A stretch of DNA of 64,000 nucleotides, from positions 186,001 through 250,000 of the forward strand of contig JANSYM010000005.1 of the NCBI GenBank assembly GCA_024742355.1, in the 5' to 3' direction. The DNA comes from Hyphomonadaceae bacterium. Lineage in GTDB: Bacteria; Pseudomonadota; Alphaproteobacteria; Caulobacterales; Hyphomonadaceae. Below, one piece after another: positions 35,227-44,197 of this stretch (positions within the stretch are counted from its first letter, which is position 1; every line of letters begins with the position of its first letter). The notes under the pieces are model-generated. The model had not been told where the DNA came from. It made no database searches and was given only the letters and a program-made list of their open reading frames with translations. The translations under genes and the position numbers were made by a program.

Positions 35227-35484
35227 CTAGCCAGCGCGCGTGAACCCGCTCGGCTGCATCATCGCATAAAGCTGGTCTTTCAGCTGCATGCGCTCGCGCC
35301 GCAACGCTGTTTCTGTCGTATCCGTGACCGGCTCGATCCGCTCTTCCATTCGGTGAATGGTGCGATTGATTTCGTGATAGCGGTCCGCGAGTTTTGCAAA
35401 GTGCGGACTGGTGCGTTTCAGCTCCGCGATCCGGTCCTTGTCATCCGGAAAATCGTCGGCGAGTTCATGCGGCGTGTGGCTCAT
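35227..35484 (-). CDS. DUF465/YdcH-like small coiled-coil protein
   Basis: 85 residues from ATG 35484, with AGGAG upstream; an in-frame Met 60 bp earlier lacks one. It is almost entirely helical and charged: DKDRIAELKRTSPHFAKLADRYHEINRTIHRMEE, then TETALRRERMQLKDQLYAMM. The S-x-H-F-x-x-L-x-x-x-Y-H core is the DUF465 signature. Function unknown; such proteins are abundant cytoplasmic coiled coils. It lies downstream of ftsK on the same strand (87-bp gap). Confidence 0.85.
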   Translation of the reverse strand: MSHTPHELADDFPDDKDRIAELKRTSPHFAKLADRYHEINRTIHRMEERIEPVTDTTETALRRERMQLKDQLYAMMQPSGFTRAG

Positions 35485-35571
35485 GAAAAACGGCTCCTCT
35501 GGTCTGTTTGAAACCAGAAGAGCCGACGATTCAAATCCCGTCACTTCGGGACATTGCGTATATGGACGCGC

Positions 35572-37950
35572 CTATTCGCCGTCGCCCTGTTTGAGGATGG
35601 TGCGCTTGCCGGCATGGTTCGGTGCCGAGATCACGCCTTCTTCTTCGAGGCGCTCGATCAGGGTTGCAGCCTTGTTATAGCCGATCTTGAGACGGCGCTG
35701 CAGGTAGCTGGTCGAGGCCCGCTTGTCGCGCAGCACGATGGCCATGGCCTGGGCGTAGAGGTCTTCGTCCTTGTCGCCTGTCGAGGTGCCGAGCATGGCA
35801 TCCATGATGGCGCTTCCAGTGCCTTCTTCAGGCTCTTCCAGCACATCCGGATTATAGTCAGGTTCGCCGCCATGATCGCGCAGCCAGTCAACCACAGCCT
35901 GCACTTCTTCATCCGAAACAAATGGGCCGTGGCAGCGTTTGGTTTTCACACCGGCTGCCTGATAGAGCAGATCGCCCATGCCGAGCAGCTGTTCAGCGCC
36001 TTGCTCGCCGAGAATGGTACGCGAGTCGATCTTGGTGGTGACCATATAGGAGATACGGGTCGGGAAGTTGGCCTTGATCGTGCCGGTAATGACATCGACC
36101 GACGGACGCTGCGTCGCGGTGATCAGGTGAATACCCGCGGCCCGCGCCATTTGTGCGAGACGCTGGACGCAACCCTCAATCTCCTTGCCTGCAACCATCA
36201 TCAGGTCAGCCATTTCATCGATGACGATGACCAGGTTCGGGACATGGTCGAGCGGCAGGATCTCGGTCTCGTATTGCGGCTTGCCGCGATCATCGAACCC
36301 GGTCTGGACCTTGCGGGTCATCTGATTGCCGCTCTTGCGGAACTCGGCCGCCTTCTTGTTGAAGCCCGCGAGGTTTCGGACGCCAGCCTTGGACATCAAC
36401 TCATAGCGCATTTCCATTTCGCGCACCGCCCATTGCAGCGCCAGCACGGCCTTTTTCGGATCGGTGACAACCGGCGACAAGAGGTGCGGGATGCCTTCAT
36501 AAATGCTGAGTTCCAGCATTTTCGGGTCGATGAAGATGAAACGGCACTCTTCCGGTGGCAGTTTGAAGATCAGCGACAGGATCATCGCATTGACGCCAAC
36601 CGACTTACCCGACCCTGTGGTCCCTGCGATCAGCAGGTGAGGCATCTTGGCGAGCTCAACCACCGTTGGCGCACCACCAATATCCTCGCCCAGTGCCATT
36701 GGCAGGGCGGCCTTGGTCTTGGTGTAGGCATCATTATCGAGCAGCGAGCGCAAATAGACGGTCTGGCGCTCCTCATTCGGCAATTCGATACCGATGGCGT
36801 TCTTACCCGGAACCACCGCAATCCGGCAGGATACAGCTGACATCGAACGGGCGACATCATCGGCCAGCGAGATCACACGCGCTGACTTCACGCCCGCCGC
36901 AGGTTCAAGCTCGAACAAGGTCACAACCGGGCCCGGGCGCACTTCGCGGATGCGGCCACGAACACCGAACTCGCGCAGCACTTCAGCCAGGCGATTGGCT
37001 TTTCCAAGCAGCTCTTCTTCATCAATCTCGTGACGCTGCGCAGGCGGCACTTGAAGCAGATCCATGGGCGGCACTTTTGCGCCGCGGCCTTTGCGAGAGC
37101 GTTTCACACGCGGCTTCGGGATGGTGGCTGAGCGCGGGGCGGTGACGGTGACAGATTTGGCCGGCTGTGGTTCTGGAGCGGCCTCGGGCTCATCGTCGAC
37201 AAAGACATCATCGTCCAATTCCGGTTCGATGACCTCATCCGTAGGCTCATTCGGGCGGCGAATGCGGAACAGGTCTGGGTCCTCGTCCGTGGGTTGCGCG
37301 CCGGATTTGCGACGGAAACTGAACCGGGACCACAATCCGCCTGCTCTTTGCGCGGCGCGTGCACTTGATTTCGCAGCGGCCGCTTGCAGAAGACGCGCAT
37401 CCCCGCGCCGGAATCCCAGCGCGGTAAACGCGCAGATCAGAGCCAGGCCACCCGCGACCAGACCGGCAAGCAGTTCGGGCATTGGCAACAAGAGCGCCCG
37501 GAATGGCATCGCGGCGAGGTCATGCAATCCATCACCGACCATGCCGCCGAGACCTGCGCGCAGTGGCCACGACGTGGGCACTGGCCAGGCTGCGAAGCAC
37601 GCCGCCGATAGCGGCACGAACAGGAAGCCCAGCATCCAGCGCCGGATTTTCGGGGCGCCGATCAGGACCGCGCGCATGGCGCCGCCAATCATCAAGGCGA
37701 GTCCGGCGACCCAGGCCGACCAGCCCAGCAATTGACGCATCACGTCGGCGAACACCGCACCACCTGGGCCAAACAGGTTTTCCACGCTGCGATCGCTGGC
37801 CGCGTTCCAGCTGGGATCGAGCGGATCAAAAGACCCGACACTGCCACAGATAAAGACACCCAGCGCGAACGCGCCTGTGCCGGTAATGATCCGCCAGACA
37901 GGGTCTGACACTTCGCGCATGGGCGCCGCTTCTGCGATGGAATTCGCCAT
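35572..37950 (-). CDS. ftsK: DNA translocase FtsK
   Basis: 792 residues; GGAG precedes the ATG. Four N-terminal membrane helices (about 22-42, 75-95, 103-123, 155-178) anchor it at the septum. A proline- and acid-rich linker (about 225-300) is short for FtsK. The motor has Walker A in LIAGTTGSGKSVGVN (about residue 455) and Walker B in LVIVIDEMADLM, with TQRPSVDVITGTIKANFPTRI after it. The C-terminal gamma winged helix (SYLQRRLKIGYNKAATLIERLEEEG) reads KOPS. It moves chromosome ends to dif during division. A near-CtrA box lies upstream at 38011-38025. Confidence 0.95.
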   Translation of the reverse strand: MANSIAEAAPMREVSDPVWRIITGTGAFALGVFICGSVGSFDPLDPSWNAASDRSVENLFGPGGAVFADVMRQLLGWSAWVAGLALMIGGAMRAVLIGAPKIRRWMLGFLFVPLSAACFAAWPVPTSWPLRAGLGGMVGDGLHDLAAMPFRALLLPMPELLAGLVAGGLALICAFTALGFRRGDARLLQAAAAKSSARAAQRAGGLWSRFSFRRKSGAQPTDEDPDLFRIRRPNEPTDEVIEPELDDDVFVDDEPEAAPEPQPAKSVTVTAPRSATIPKPRVKRSRKGRGAKVPPMDLLQVPPAQRHEIDEEELLGKANRLAEVLREFGVRGRIREVRPGPVVTLFELEPAAGVKSARVISLADDVARSMSAVSCRIAVVPGKNAIGIELPNEERQTVYLRSLLDNDAYTKTKAALPMALGEDIGGAPTVVELAKMPHLLIAGTTGSGKSVGVNAMILSLIFKLPPEECRFIFIDPKMLELSIYEGIPHLLSPVVTDPKKAVLALQWAVREMEMRYELMSKAGVRNLAGFNKKAAEFRKSGNQMTRKVQTGFDDRGKPQYETEILPLDHVPNLVIVIDEMADLMMVAGKEIEGCVQRLAQMARAAGIHLITATQRPSVDVITGTIKANFPTRISYMVTTKIDSRTILGEQGAEQLLGMGDLLYQAAGVKTKRCHGPFVSDEEVQAVVDWLRDHGGEPDYNPDVLEEPEEGTGSAIMDAMLGTSTGDKDEDLYAQAMAIVLRDKRASTSYLQRRLKIGYNKAATLIERLEEEGVISAPNHAGKRTILKQGDGE

Positions 37951-38042
37951 AATCTACACTCCGGGGTCGGAAGGACGTTCTGAACCAAAAATGAAATTAG
38001 CGGTGCGGCCTTAAAACGGCGCTAACAGACATGATTTTGACG

Positions 38043-38072
38043 AAAAAACCCCCGGAGCTGAAGCGCCGGGGG
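38043..38072 (-). terminator. Terminator of amtB
   Basis: On the minus strand CCCCCGG and CCGGGGG pair around a 10-nt loop that adds GC pairing, followed by TTTTTT. It lies 80 bp after the amtB stop and 93 bp before ftsK. Confidence 0.9.
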
Positions 38073-38153
38073 TAAGTCGGGAGGAAACGCTTCCGAATTC
38101 TGGAAGCGTACTGGTGACCAGCGCCGAGCCGCCCCGGCGCTGGAAAACGGGGA

Positions 38154-39500
38154 TTAGACGGCGAATTCGGGGTAGGCTTCGACCCCAGTGTCTGCGCGGT
38201 CGAGGCCGAGTTGCTCTTCCTCTTCGCTGACGCGCACGCCGAGGGTGACTTTCAGGATCATCCACACAGCTGCCGATGCGGCAGACACGAAGACACCGGT
38301 CATGACCACGCCGACAAGCTGGCCAACATAGCTGACCCCGATCGCGCCTTCTGCGTCCGGAGCGGGCGGCATTATGACATTGCCATAAGAGGCGGCGACG
38401 ATGATTGTGCCCCAGATACCGCAGACCAGGTGCGCCGGGATGGCGCCAACGACGTCGTCAATCTTCAGCTTGTCGAGCAGCGGGACGGTCAGGACGACCA
38501 GCACACCACCCACCGCGCCAATCGCCACGGCTGCACCCATGCTTGGCGCCAACGGCTCGGCGGTGATCGATACCAGGCCCCCGATTGCGCCATTGAAAGC
38601 CATGGTCGGGTCGACTTTGCCCTTATACAGCACCGCGGTCAGGACCATCGCGGCGAGCACACCGCCAACCGCTGCCATATTGGTGTTGGCGAAGATCTTC
38701 GAGACGGCGTTGATGTCATCAAAGGTACCGGCGGCAAGCTGCGACGCACCGTTAAAGCCGAACCAGCCAAACCAGAGGATGAATGTACCAAGTGCGGCCA
38801 GTGGAATGTTGGAACCTGGCATCGGATTCACTTTCTCGCCGAAATACTTGCCAGCACGTGGGCCGATGATGATCGCACCGATCAGAGCCGCCCAGCCGCC
38901 GGTCGAGTGAACCAGGGTGGAGCCGGCAAAATCAGAGAAGCCCCAGGCGCTGTCGAGATAACCGCCGCCCCACTCCCATGAGGCCACGATTGGGTAGATG
39001 AAAGCGGTCAGCACGGCGACGAAAGCGAGGAACGACCAGAGCTTGACCCGCTCCGCCACAGTCCCCGAAACGATGGAGGCTGCGGTGGCGACAAACACCA
39101 TCTGGAAAAACCAGTCGGAGCTCGCCGCGTATCCGGTGTCGAGGCTTTCTTCACCCGCCCAAATAAAGTCTGGAACCCCGAAAATGCCATTCAGAACGGT
39201 TTCGCTCGGATAAGCCATATTATAGCCGACCAGCCAGAACATCAGACCGGCAATCGAGAACAGGGCAATGTTCTTCAATGACTGCATGGAGGCGTTCTTG
39301 GACCGCACCAGACCAGCTTCCAGGCAAAGAAAGCCTGCCGCCATGAACATGACAATCAGGCCGCCAATCAGAAACAGGTAAGAGCTGTCCACATAAGCGC
39401 TGACGGCGCTCGCCTCCTGCGCGTGGGCCGCGAGCCCCGCCAGTCCTGCAACCGGGAGCAGTATCGCGCCCCGCATTGCTGTTTTCATCGATAATTTCAT
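38154..39500 (-). CDS. amtB: Ammonium transporter AmtB
   Basis: 448 residues from ATG 39500, with GGGAG upstream. The signal peptide (LLPVAGLAGLAAHAQ) is followed by eleven membrane spans. Conserved pieces include FLCLEAGLVRSKN, NGIFGVPDFIWAGE, DFAGSTLVHSTGGWAALIGAIIIGPR, LWFGWFGFNGAS (pore Trp/Phe region), NTNMAAVGG, DPTMAFNGAIGGLVSITA and HLVCGIWGTI (twin-His partner). The cytoplasmic tail carries the SEEEEQLGLDRADTGVEAYPEF signature bound by PII. The usual glnK partner is not adjacent; a PII gene lies at 59059. Confidence 0.95.
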   Translation of the reverse strand: MKLSMKTAMRGAILLPVAGLAGLAAHAQEASAVSAYVDSSYLFLIGGLIVMFMAAGFLCLEAGLVRSKNASMQSLKNIALFSIAGLMFWLVGYNMAYPSETVLNGIFGVPDFIWAGEESLDTGYAASSDWFFQMVFVATAASIVSGTVAERVKLWSFLAFVAVLTAFIYPIVASWEWGGGYLDSAWGFSDFAGSTLVHSTGGWAALIGAIIIGPRAGKYFGEKVNPMPGSNIPLAALGTFILWFGWFGFNGASQLAAGTFDDINAVSKIFANTNMAAVGGVLAAMVLTAVLYKGKVDPTMAFNGAIGGLVSITAEPLAPSMGAAVAIGAVGGVLVVLTVPLLDKLKIDDVVGAIPAHLVCGIWGTIIVAASYGNVIMPPAPDAEGAIGVSYVGQLVGVVMTGVFVSAASAAVWMILKVTLGVRVSEEEEQLGLDRADTGVEAYPEFAV

Positions 39501-39692
39501 AGCCCGTATCTCCCGCAGCTCTGATGGATTGACCTCCACAGGAAAGCCGCCTGCCTAAATTCGCGCCAGAAGTTTGAGGAAATGAATCTACTCGACGCTC
39601 ATCGGTGACCAATTTTCGAGCAGACTGCGACCCAAACGCCCGTTTGTCTGTCAGGCATGGACCTCCGCAGCGGGGTTTCATATCTGACTCTC

Positions 39693-40919
39693 ATGAGCGA
39701 TCTCATTTATGACGTGGCCATTGTCGGCGCGGGCCCTAATGGGGCGACGCTGGCGCTCGGCCTTGCCCAGGCGGGTCTTGATGTCGCGGTGATAGATACG
39801 CGGGATCCACAGGCGCCGTTGAAACCGGACGGACGTAATTTTGCGATCGTCACCGGCAGCTGGCGCATGTTGAAGAAGTTCGGTATCGCGGCAGACCTTG
39901 AAGCCACCAGCCAGCCGTTGCGCGGCCTCGAAGCGGTTGATGGCGGCACGCATTATTTCGGGCAACCGTCTGTCCTGTTCACGCAAGAAGATCTCGACAG
40001 CCCTGACCCGGACGAGCCGCTGGGTCAGATGGTCATGGCCGAACCACTTCAACGCGCACTTGATGCGGCCATGGATGCGGACGATCGCATTGAACGGATC
40101 GCACCAGACTATTTCGCAGGCCTGAAGGCCCTTCCCGGAGATATTGAGATCGAGCTGAAAAGCGGGCGCCGCCTCGAGGCACGCTTGCTGGTCGGTGCGG
40201 ATGGCATGAACTCGCCCGTGCGGAACGCGCTGGGAATCGCCACGGAAGGGCGCGACTATGATAAGTCGGTCTTCACGGCCAATGTCACTCTGAGCCGCCC
40301 GCATGACGGCATCGCCCGGCAATTGTTCACCCCAGAAGGGCCGTTCGCGACACTGCCTTTGAAAGGTGATCGGGCAAATCTTGCCTGGTACATGCAGCGC
40401 GGCGCGGCCGAAACGCTTGCGGCGATGTCAAAGGCAGACGCCGAAGCGGAACTCAACGCGCGCTTTTCCGGTTTTGCCGGCGAGATGAAGATTGAAGGCA
40501 AGGCCGGGTCTTATCCGCTGATCCTGCAGCTCGCGACAAAAATGGTCGGGCCACGGACCGCGCTGGTTGGGGACGCGGCACGGCGGGTCAATCCGCTGGC
40601 AGGGCAGGGGCTCAATCAGGGATTCCGGGATGTTGCGGCACTGATTGACGTCGCCGAGCAGACCTTGCGCCTGGGCGGTGAGATTGGCTCACCACAAATG
40701 CTTGAAGCCTACAGTCAGGCGCGTCGTTTTGACGGCACCGGCACGGCGCTGACACTCGATGCCATTGATCGCCTATTCTCGAATGATGCGAACTGGACCA
40801 AGCCGATCCGGACTTTGGGATTGATCGCCGCGTCAAGGATCTCGCCTTTGCGGCGTTTCCTTGCACAAAAGGCTAGCGCGACAGAAGACGGCGTAGCGGG
40901 TCCGATGAGTGATTGGTAG
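39693..40919 (+). CDS. UbiH/UbiF/VisC-family FAD monooxygenase
   Basis: 408 residues from ATG 39693 (no clear ribosome site; an earlier in-frame ATG is at 39657). The FAD fold is VAIVGAGPNGATLALGLAQAGLDVAVID, the middle motif is LLVGADGMNSPVRNALGI, and the GD motif is TALVGDAARRVNPLAGQGLNQGFRDVAAL. The last is diagnostic for ubiquinone-ring hydroxylases. It should add a hydroxyl in ubiquinone synthesis, probably soluble in a membrane-associated complex. Which ring position is unknown. It overlaps the convergent next gene by 47 bp. Confidence 0.87.
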   Translation: MSDLIYDVAIVGAGPNGATLALGLAQAGLDVAVIDTRDPQAPLKPDGRNFAIVTGSWRMLKKFGIAADLEATSQPLRGLEAVDGGTHYFGQPSVLFTQEDLDSPDPDEPLGQMVMAEPLQRALDAAMDADDRIERIAPDYFAGLKALPGDIEIELKSGRRLEARLLVGADGMNSPVRNALGIATEGRDYDKSVFTANVTLSRPHDGIARQLFTPEGPFATLPLKGDRANLAWYMQRGAAETLAAMSKADAEAELNARFSGFAGEMKIEGKAGSYPLILQLATKMVGPRTALVGDAARRVNPLAGQGLNQGFRDVAALIDVAEQTLRLGGEIGSPQMLEAYSQARRFDGTGTALTLDAIDRLFSNDANWTKPIRTLGLIAASRISPLRRFLAQKASATEDGVAGPMSDW

Positions 40920-41295
40920 GCCGCTCCAGCCAGAGCGCACCTGAATTGTACAGATACAGGAAGGCGTCGGTCGATTCCTGCGCCGCTTTACCCGCCATCT
41001 CTCCTGCCAGGCGTTTATTCGCGATACGCTGCAGCACAGCGAACCCGACAATCGGAATACAGGTCCACCAAGCGACAAAGAAGGTGCAGACCACGCCAGC
41101 GAGCAGCAGGAAATCCGAGACCAGATTGAGCAGCGAGATCTGGTTGGCATAGTGCGAACCAAGCTGCTTCAGCACGTCCATGCGCGCATGCAGGTATTCG
41201 GCATCGAGCGCCCAGGTCTGATCCGGGGTCGCGGTGACGCGAACCGTCATGCGGCTGTCTTCGCCGCGCGGGGTGGAGTATGCTGGTGCTGCCAT
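40873..41295 (-). CDS. Small membrane protein, unknown function
   Basis: 140 residues; GGAG precedes the ATG. Two hydrophobic spans around residues 50-72 and 74-92 (LLNLVSDFLLLAGVVCTFFVAWWTCIPIVGFAVL) are flanked by polar helices. No motif recognised. The last 15 codons overlap the 3' end of the UbiH-like gene on the other strand, an unusually long convergent overlap for this window. Confidence 0.6.
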   Translation of the reverse strand: MAAPAYSTPRGEDSRMTVRVTATPDQTWALDAEYLHARMDVLKQLGSHYANQISLLNLVSDFLLLAGVVCTFFVAWWTCIPIVGFAVLQRIANKRLAGEMAGKAAQESTDAFLYLYNSGALWLERPTNHSSDPLRRLLSR

Positions 41296-41368
41296 TCTAC
41301 GCTCCGGTGCTTGTCCGGTTATCTCGCAAAATACAGGCGATGGCTTAACGAAACCTATCAGATGAGAA

Positions 41369-41626
41369 TCATGAACTCGCTTTAATCGAAAGCGCGTGGA
41401 GTCCGGTTTCGAATTCCGGCTTCAATACATCCATCACCGCGCGCTGCCGGGCGACGCGTGTCAGGCCGTCAAATGCGGCGGCTGATATAATGACGGTATA
41501 ATGGGTTTCGCCCTCGGGCCGGGCGCCAGCATGGCCGGCATGTTTGTGGCTGTCATCGACCACTTCCAGGCCAGTAGGCTGGAAGGCGTCGGATAAAATC
41601 TGATGAATGCGTTCTGATCTGTTCAT
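41369..41626 (-). CDS. bolA: BolA family protein
   Basis: 85 residues with the BolA fold. ILSDAFQPTGLEVVDDSHKHAGHAGARPEGETHYTVIISAAAF contains the conserved D-S-H-K-H-A-G-H. VARQRAVMDVLKPEFETGLHALSI is the last helix-strand. BolA partners monothiol glutaredoxins and affects iron-sulfur homeostasis and stress shape changes. It is divergent from the J-domain protein gene, a pairing seen in many alphaproteobacteria. Confidence 0.93.
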   Translation of the reverse strand: MNRSERIHQILSDAFQPTGLEVVDDSHKHAGHAGARPEGETHYTVIISAAAFDGLTRVARQRAVMDVLKPEFETGLHALSIKASS

Positions 41627-41670
41627 TGGTTCTGGTCTCTTTAACCCGAAGCCCCTATGTTACCGCGCCT

Positions 41671-42288
41671 ATGGATGACGCATACAAATATCGCCCCAAG
41701 TTCACCGATATAAGGGTGAAGCCGCCGGCTGACGAGACTTCGCGAGGAAAAGCCGCGAAAACAAGGACTTGTGAGCATCCCAGCTGCGATCTGGCTGGCG
41801 AGCACCCGGCTCCGATGCAGTTCGGTGACGGCAAGCATTGGTTCTGCAAGCGGCATGCAGCGGAGTATAATAAGAGCTTCAATTTCTTCGACACCATGAC
41901 CGAAGAACAGCTGAAGGCTTTCAACGAGAATGCGCGGTACGGTTTCAAGCAGACCTGGAAGTTCGGAGCCGGCCCGATGGGCGGCGACAAAGCTGGCAAG
42001 GCGCATGATCCCCGCACCTGGCGCGGCGCTGAATTTTTCGAGGATGCCGAGGCTGCACGCGAACACAGACGCGCCAATCGATCGGCGACGGGTGTTGCCA
42101 AACGCGCGCTTGCGGAGCTCGATCTCGACGCCGATGCGAAGGCCCCGGAAATTCGCGCCCGCTATGCCGAATATGTCCGCCGCTTCCACCCGGATTCCAA
42201 TAGCGGCGACCGCTCATCCGAAGAAAAGCTCGCCCGCGTCATCCGCGCCGGCAAGACATTGAAGGCCGCCGGCTTGATGAAGGACTGA
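41671..42288 (+). CDS. J-domain protein with N-terminal Cys/His cluster
   Basis: 205 residues from ATG 41671. The N-terminal part has TCEHPSCDLAGEHPAP...HWFCKRHAAEYN, a C-x4-C...C-x2-H arrangement that looks like a zinc site. The C-terminal 65 residues form a J domain (KRALAELDLDADAKAPEIRARYAEYVRRFHPDSNSG) with the HPD that stimulates DnaK. Orientation is reversed relative to DnaJ, with the J domain last. Likely a specialised DnaK co-chaperone; client unknown. The zinc site is inferred. Confidence 0.8.
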   Translation: MDDAYKYRPKFTDIRVKPPADETSRGKAAKTRTCEHPSCDLAGEHPAPMQFGDGKHWFCKRHAAEYNKSFNFFDTMTEEQLKAFNENARYGFKQTWKFGAGPMGGDKAGKAHDPRTWRGAEFFEDAEAAREHRRANRSATGVAKRALAELDLDADAKAPEIRARYAEYVRRFHPDSNSGDRSSEEKLARVIRAGKTLKAAGLMKD

Positions 42289-42332
42289 GTCGTTTTCTTG
42301 CCGAAAACGATAAACTGTCCCACCTCTCTCGA

Positions 42333-43211
42333 ATGGAGGAGGCCCCGAAACTTTCATACGCTGCCTATTTCGATCATCCGCTGACACGCGGCATGGTTCG
42401 AACGATTGAGCGCCTGTCGGGACAGCCCTATCTGCAAAAACTCTATGAGACCTATCGCGAGAACCTCGCCGACGAACCTTTTTTTGCTGCGGCGGTAAAG
42501 CTGCTCAATCTCGACGTGGAGTTCAGTGCTGCCCGCCTTGCGCAGATCCCGGAGACCGGACCGCTTGTCGTGGTCGCCAACCATCCGTTTGGCGTGCTCG
42601 ATGGTCTGTTGATTTCGTGGCTTGTCTCGCTGCGACGCAAGGACTTCAAGGTCCTCACCAATGCCGTGCTCGATGGCGCGCCGGAAGCCCGCGAATGGCT
42701 GCTGCCGATCGATTTTGCGCCAACCAAGGAAGCGCAAGCCGTCAATATCGCGACACGGGCGGAATGCCTCGAACGCCTGAACGCTGGCGAGTGCGTCATT
42801 GTCTTTCCAGCCGGCGGCGTCTCAACCTCACCAACCCCGTTCTATCGCGCTGCGGTCGACGATACCTGGAAACCTTTCACGGCAAAGCTGATCACCCGCA
42901 GCGGTGCCCAGGTCACGCCGATTTTCTTCGAGGGACAAAACTCGCGCTTGTTCCAATGGGCGAGCCACGTTTCGCTGGAATTGCGCCTGGCCCTGATTTT
43001 CCGGGAAGTGAAACGCCGTGTCGGAACCGCGATCCCCGTGCATATCGGAGAGACGCTGACGCCTGAAACCCTGGCCAGTGCCGGCAAGCGTCACGAATTG
43101 ATGAATTTCCTGCGCGATCAGACCTATGGCATGGCACCACTCAAGCAACAGCCGGCCATTGCCAAAGCGCAAGCCCGGTTCGAGGCCTCCAAGCCTGCCA
43201 TCTTTCACTGA
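42333..43211 (+). CDS. Lysophospholipid acyltransferase family protein (OlsA-like)
   Basis: 292 residues. The PlsC acyltransferase motifs are VVVANHPFGVLDGL (H-x4-D, about residues 84-97) and VIVFPAGGVSTSP (block III, about 155). VTPIFFEGQNSRLF is block IV. This H-P-F-G-V-x-D variant is common in OlsA-like proteins and in acyltransferase domains of so-called hemolysins, which make ornithine lipids or similar. Substrate is not certain. It is peripheral to the inner membrane with no obvious helix. Start uncertain. Confidence 0.8.
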   Translation: MEEAPKLSYAAYFDHPLTRGMVRTIERLSGQPYLQKLYETYRENLADEPFFAAAVKLLNLDVEFSAARLAQIPETGPLVVVANHPFGVLDGLLISWLVSLRRKDFKVLTNAVLDGAPEAREWLLPIDFAPTKEAQAVNIATRAECLERLNAGECVIVFPAGGVSTSPTPFYRAAVDDTWKPFTAKLITRSGAQVTPIFFEGQNSRLFQWASHVSLELRLALIFREVKRRVGTAIPVHIGETLTPETLASAGKRHELMNFLRDQTYGMAPLKQQPAIAKAQARFEASKPAIFH

Positions 43212-44057
43212 TTACGGAATGTAGACCGTATAGATAACGTCAGCCTCGACATCGAATGTCCCGCTGCTGAGATCGATATTGCCAGTATTCCAGCGATAAT
43301 CGAGATCAAACCGAACCGATTGGTCGGCAATCGTTCCCGGGCTCGCTGCGGTGCGCCGATTGCCGCGGAAAATGTCGCGGCCAGCCGTCAGCGTCGAAAG
43401 CCGGCGATAGCCGCCCCATTGCACGCCAGAGCGATTGGTGTTGCCGGAATGCGGAATCTGAGCCGCGCTGCCAAATGCCAGGCCATCATCATTGCCGGTC
43501 TGCGTCATGCGCATGCGCACGCGGATAAGGTTGAGGTCGGCCGGATTACTGACCGGCGCGGCGATCACGTCGATATTGAAAGCCTTGTTGGTGGCGACAT
43601 AGAAACTGGTCAGAACATCACTGCGAATGGTGCGCACATCGGTCCCGCCGGTGAGCTGAAACGGGTTCAGTACATCCGAGGCCGACGTGAAGCGGTCACC
43701 CTGACGTGTGGTCTGATTGCCAGTCGGGCTGTTTTGAATGCGCAAGGTGGCGCCAGTCCCGTCCGGGAAGGCAGTGTTGGACGCGACCAGGCTTCCCGTG
43801 ATCACCGTATGGACATCGCCATTGATGAGGTCCGTATCAGCGCCGCCGCTATCGATAATGAAGTCAGAGACAATCGGCGTGGTGCCGCTGGCATCCGCGG
43901 CCCAGACGATGGCCACGCCATCAACATTGAAATGGGGACGATCGACCACACCACCAATCGAGGTTTGTGACAGGCACAATCCTGCGGCAGCGAACACGGC
44001 GCTCATGCGCGCCCACGCCCATATATTGTTGATCTTCAAATCTCCCATCCGGGGCAT
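43212..44057 (-). CDS. Secreted beta-rich protein, unknown function
   Basis: 281 residues. A signal peptide is apparent (AWARMSAVFAAAGLCLSQTS, cleavage near residue 33). The mature part is Thr/Ser/Asn/Gly-rich, low in Lys, with alternating beta-type segments (FNIDVIAAPV, VRMRMTQTGNDDGLAFG, SVRFDLDYRWNTG) and an aromatic end FDVEADVIYTVYIP. That ending resembles fimbrial/spore-coat-U-like beta sandwiches, but I cannot assign a family. Two Mets (44057, 44048) lack a ribosome site. Flanked by unrelated housekeeping genes. Confidence 0.6.
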   Translation of the reverse strand: MPRMGDLKINNIWAWARMSAVFAAAGLCLSQTSIGGVVDRPHFNVDGVAIVWAADASGTTPIVSDFIIDSGGADTDLINGDVHTVITGSLVASNTAFPDGTGATLRIQNSPTGNQTTRQGDRFTSASDVLNPFQLTGGTDVRTIRSDVLTSFYVATNKAFNIDVIAAPVSNPADLNLIRVRMRMTQTGNDDGLAFGSAAQIPHSGNTNRSGVQWGGYRRLSTLTAGRDIFRGNRRTAASPGTIADQSVRFDLDYRWNTGNIDLSSGTFDVEADVIYTVYIP

Positions 44058-44197
44058 TTACCATAGTCAGGTTTGGGTCCGGATAATCAGAAAGGTGGAA
44101 TTTTATCGATTCTATTCCGAGGATTGAGCGTGTGGGGCTTGCTTTTTTCGACCAAACGAGGTCATTGGCGCGGGTCCTGATTTAGGAGTTTCAGAAC

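Noticed and set aside
35554-36840. 428-codon open frame antisense to ftsK
   Set aside because: It mirrors the conserved FtsK motor region; long antisense frames are expected at this GC content.
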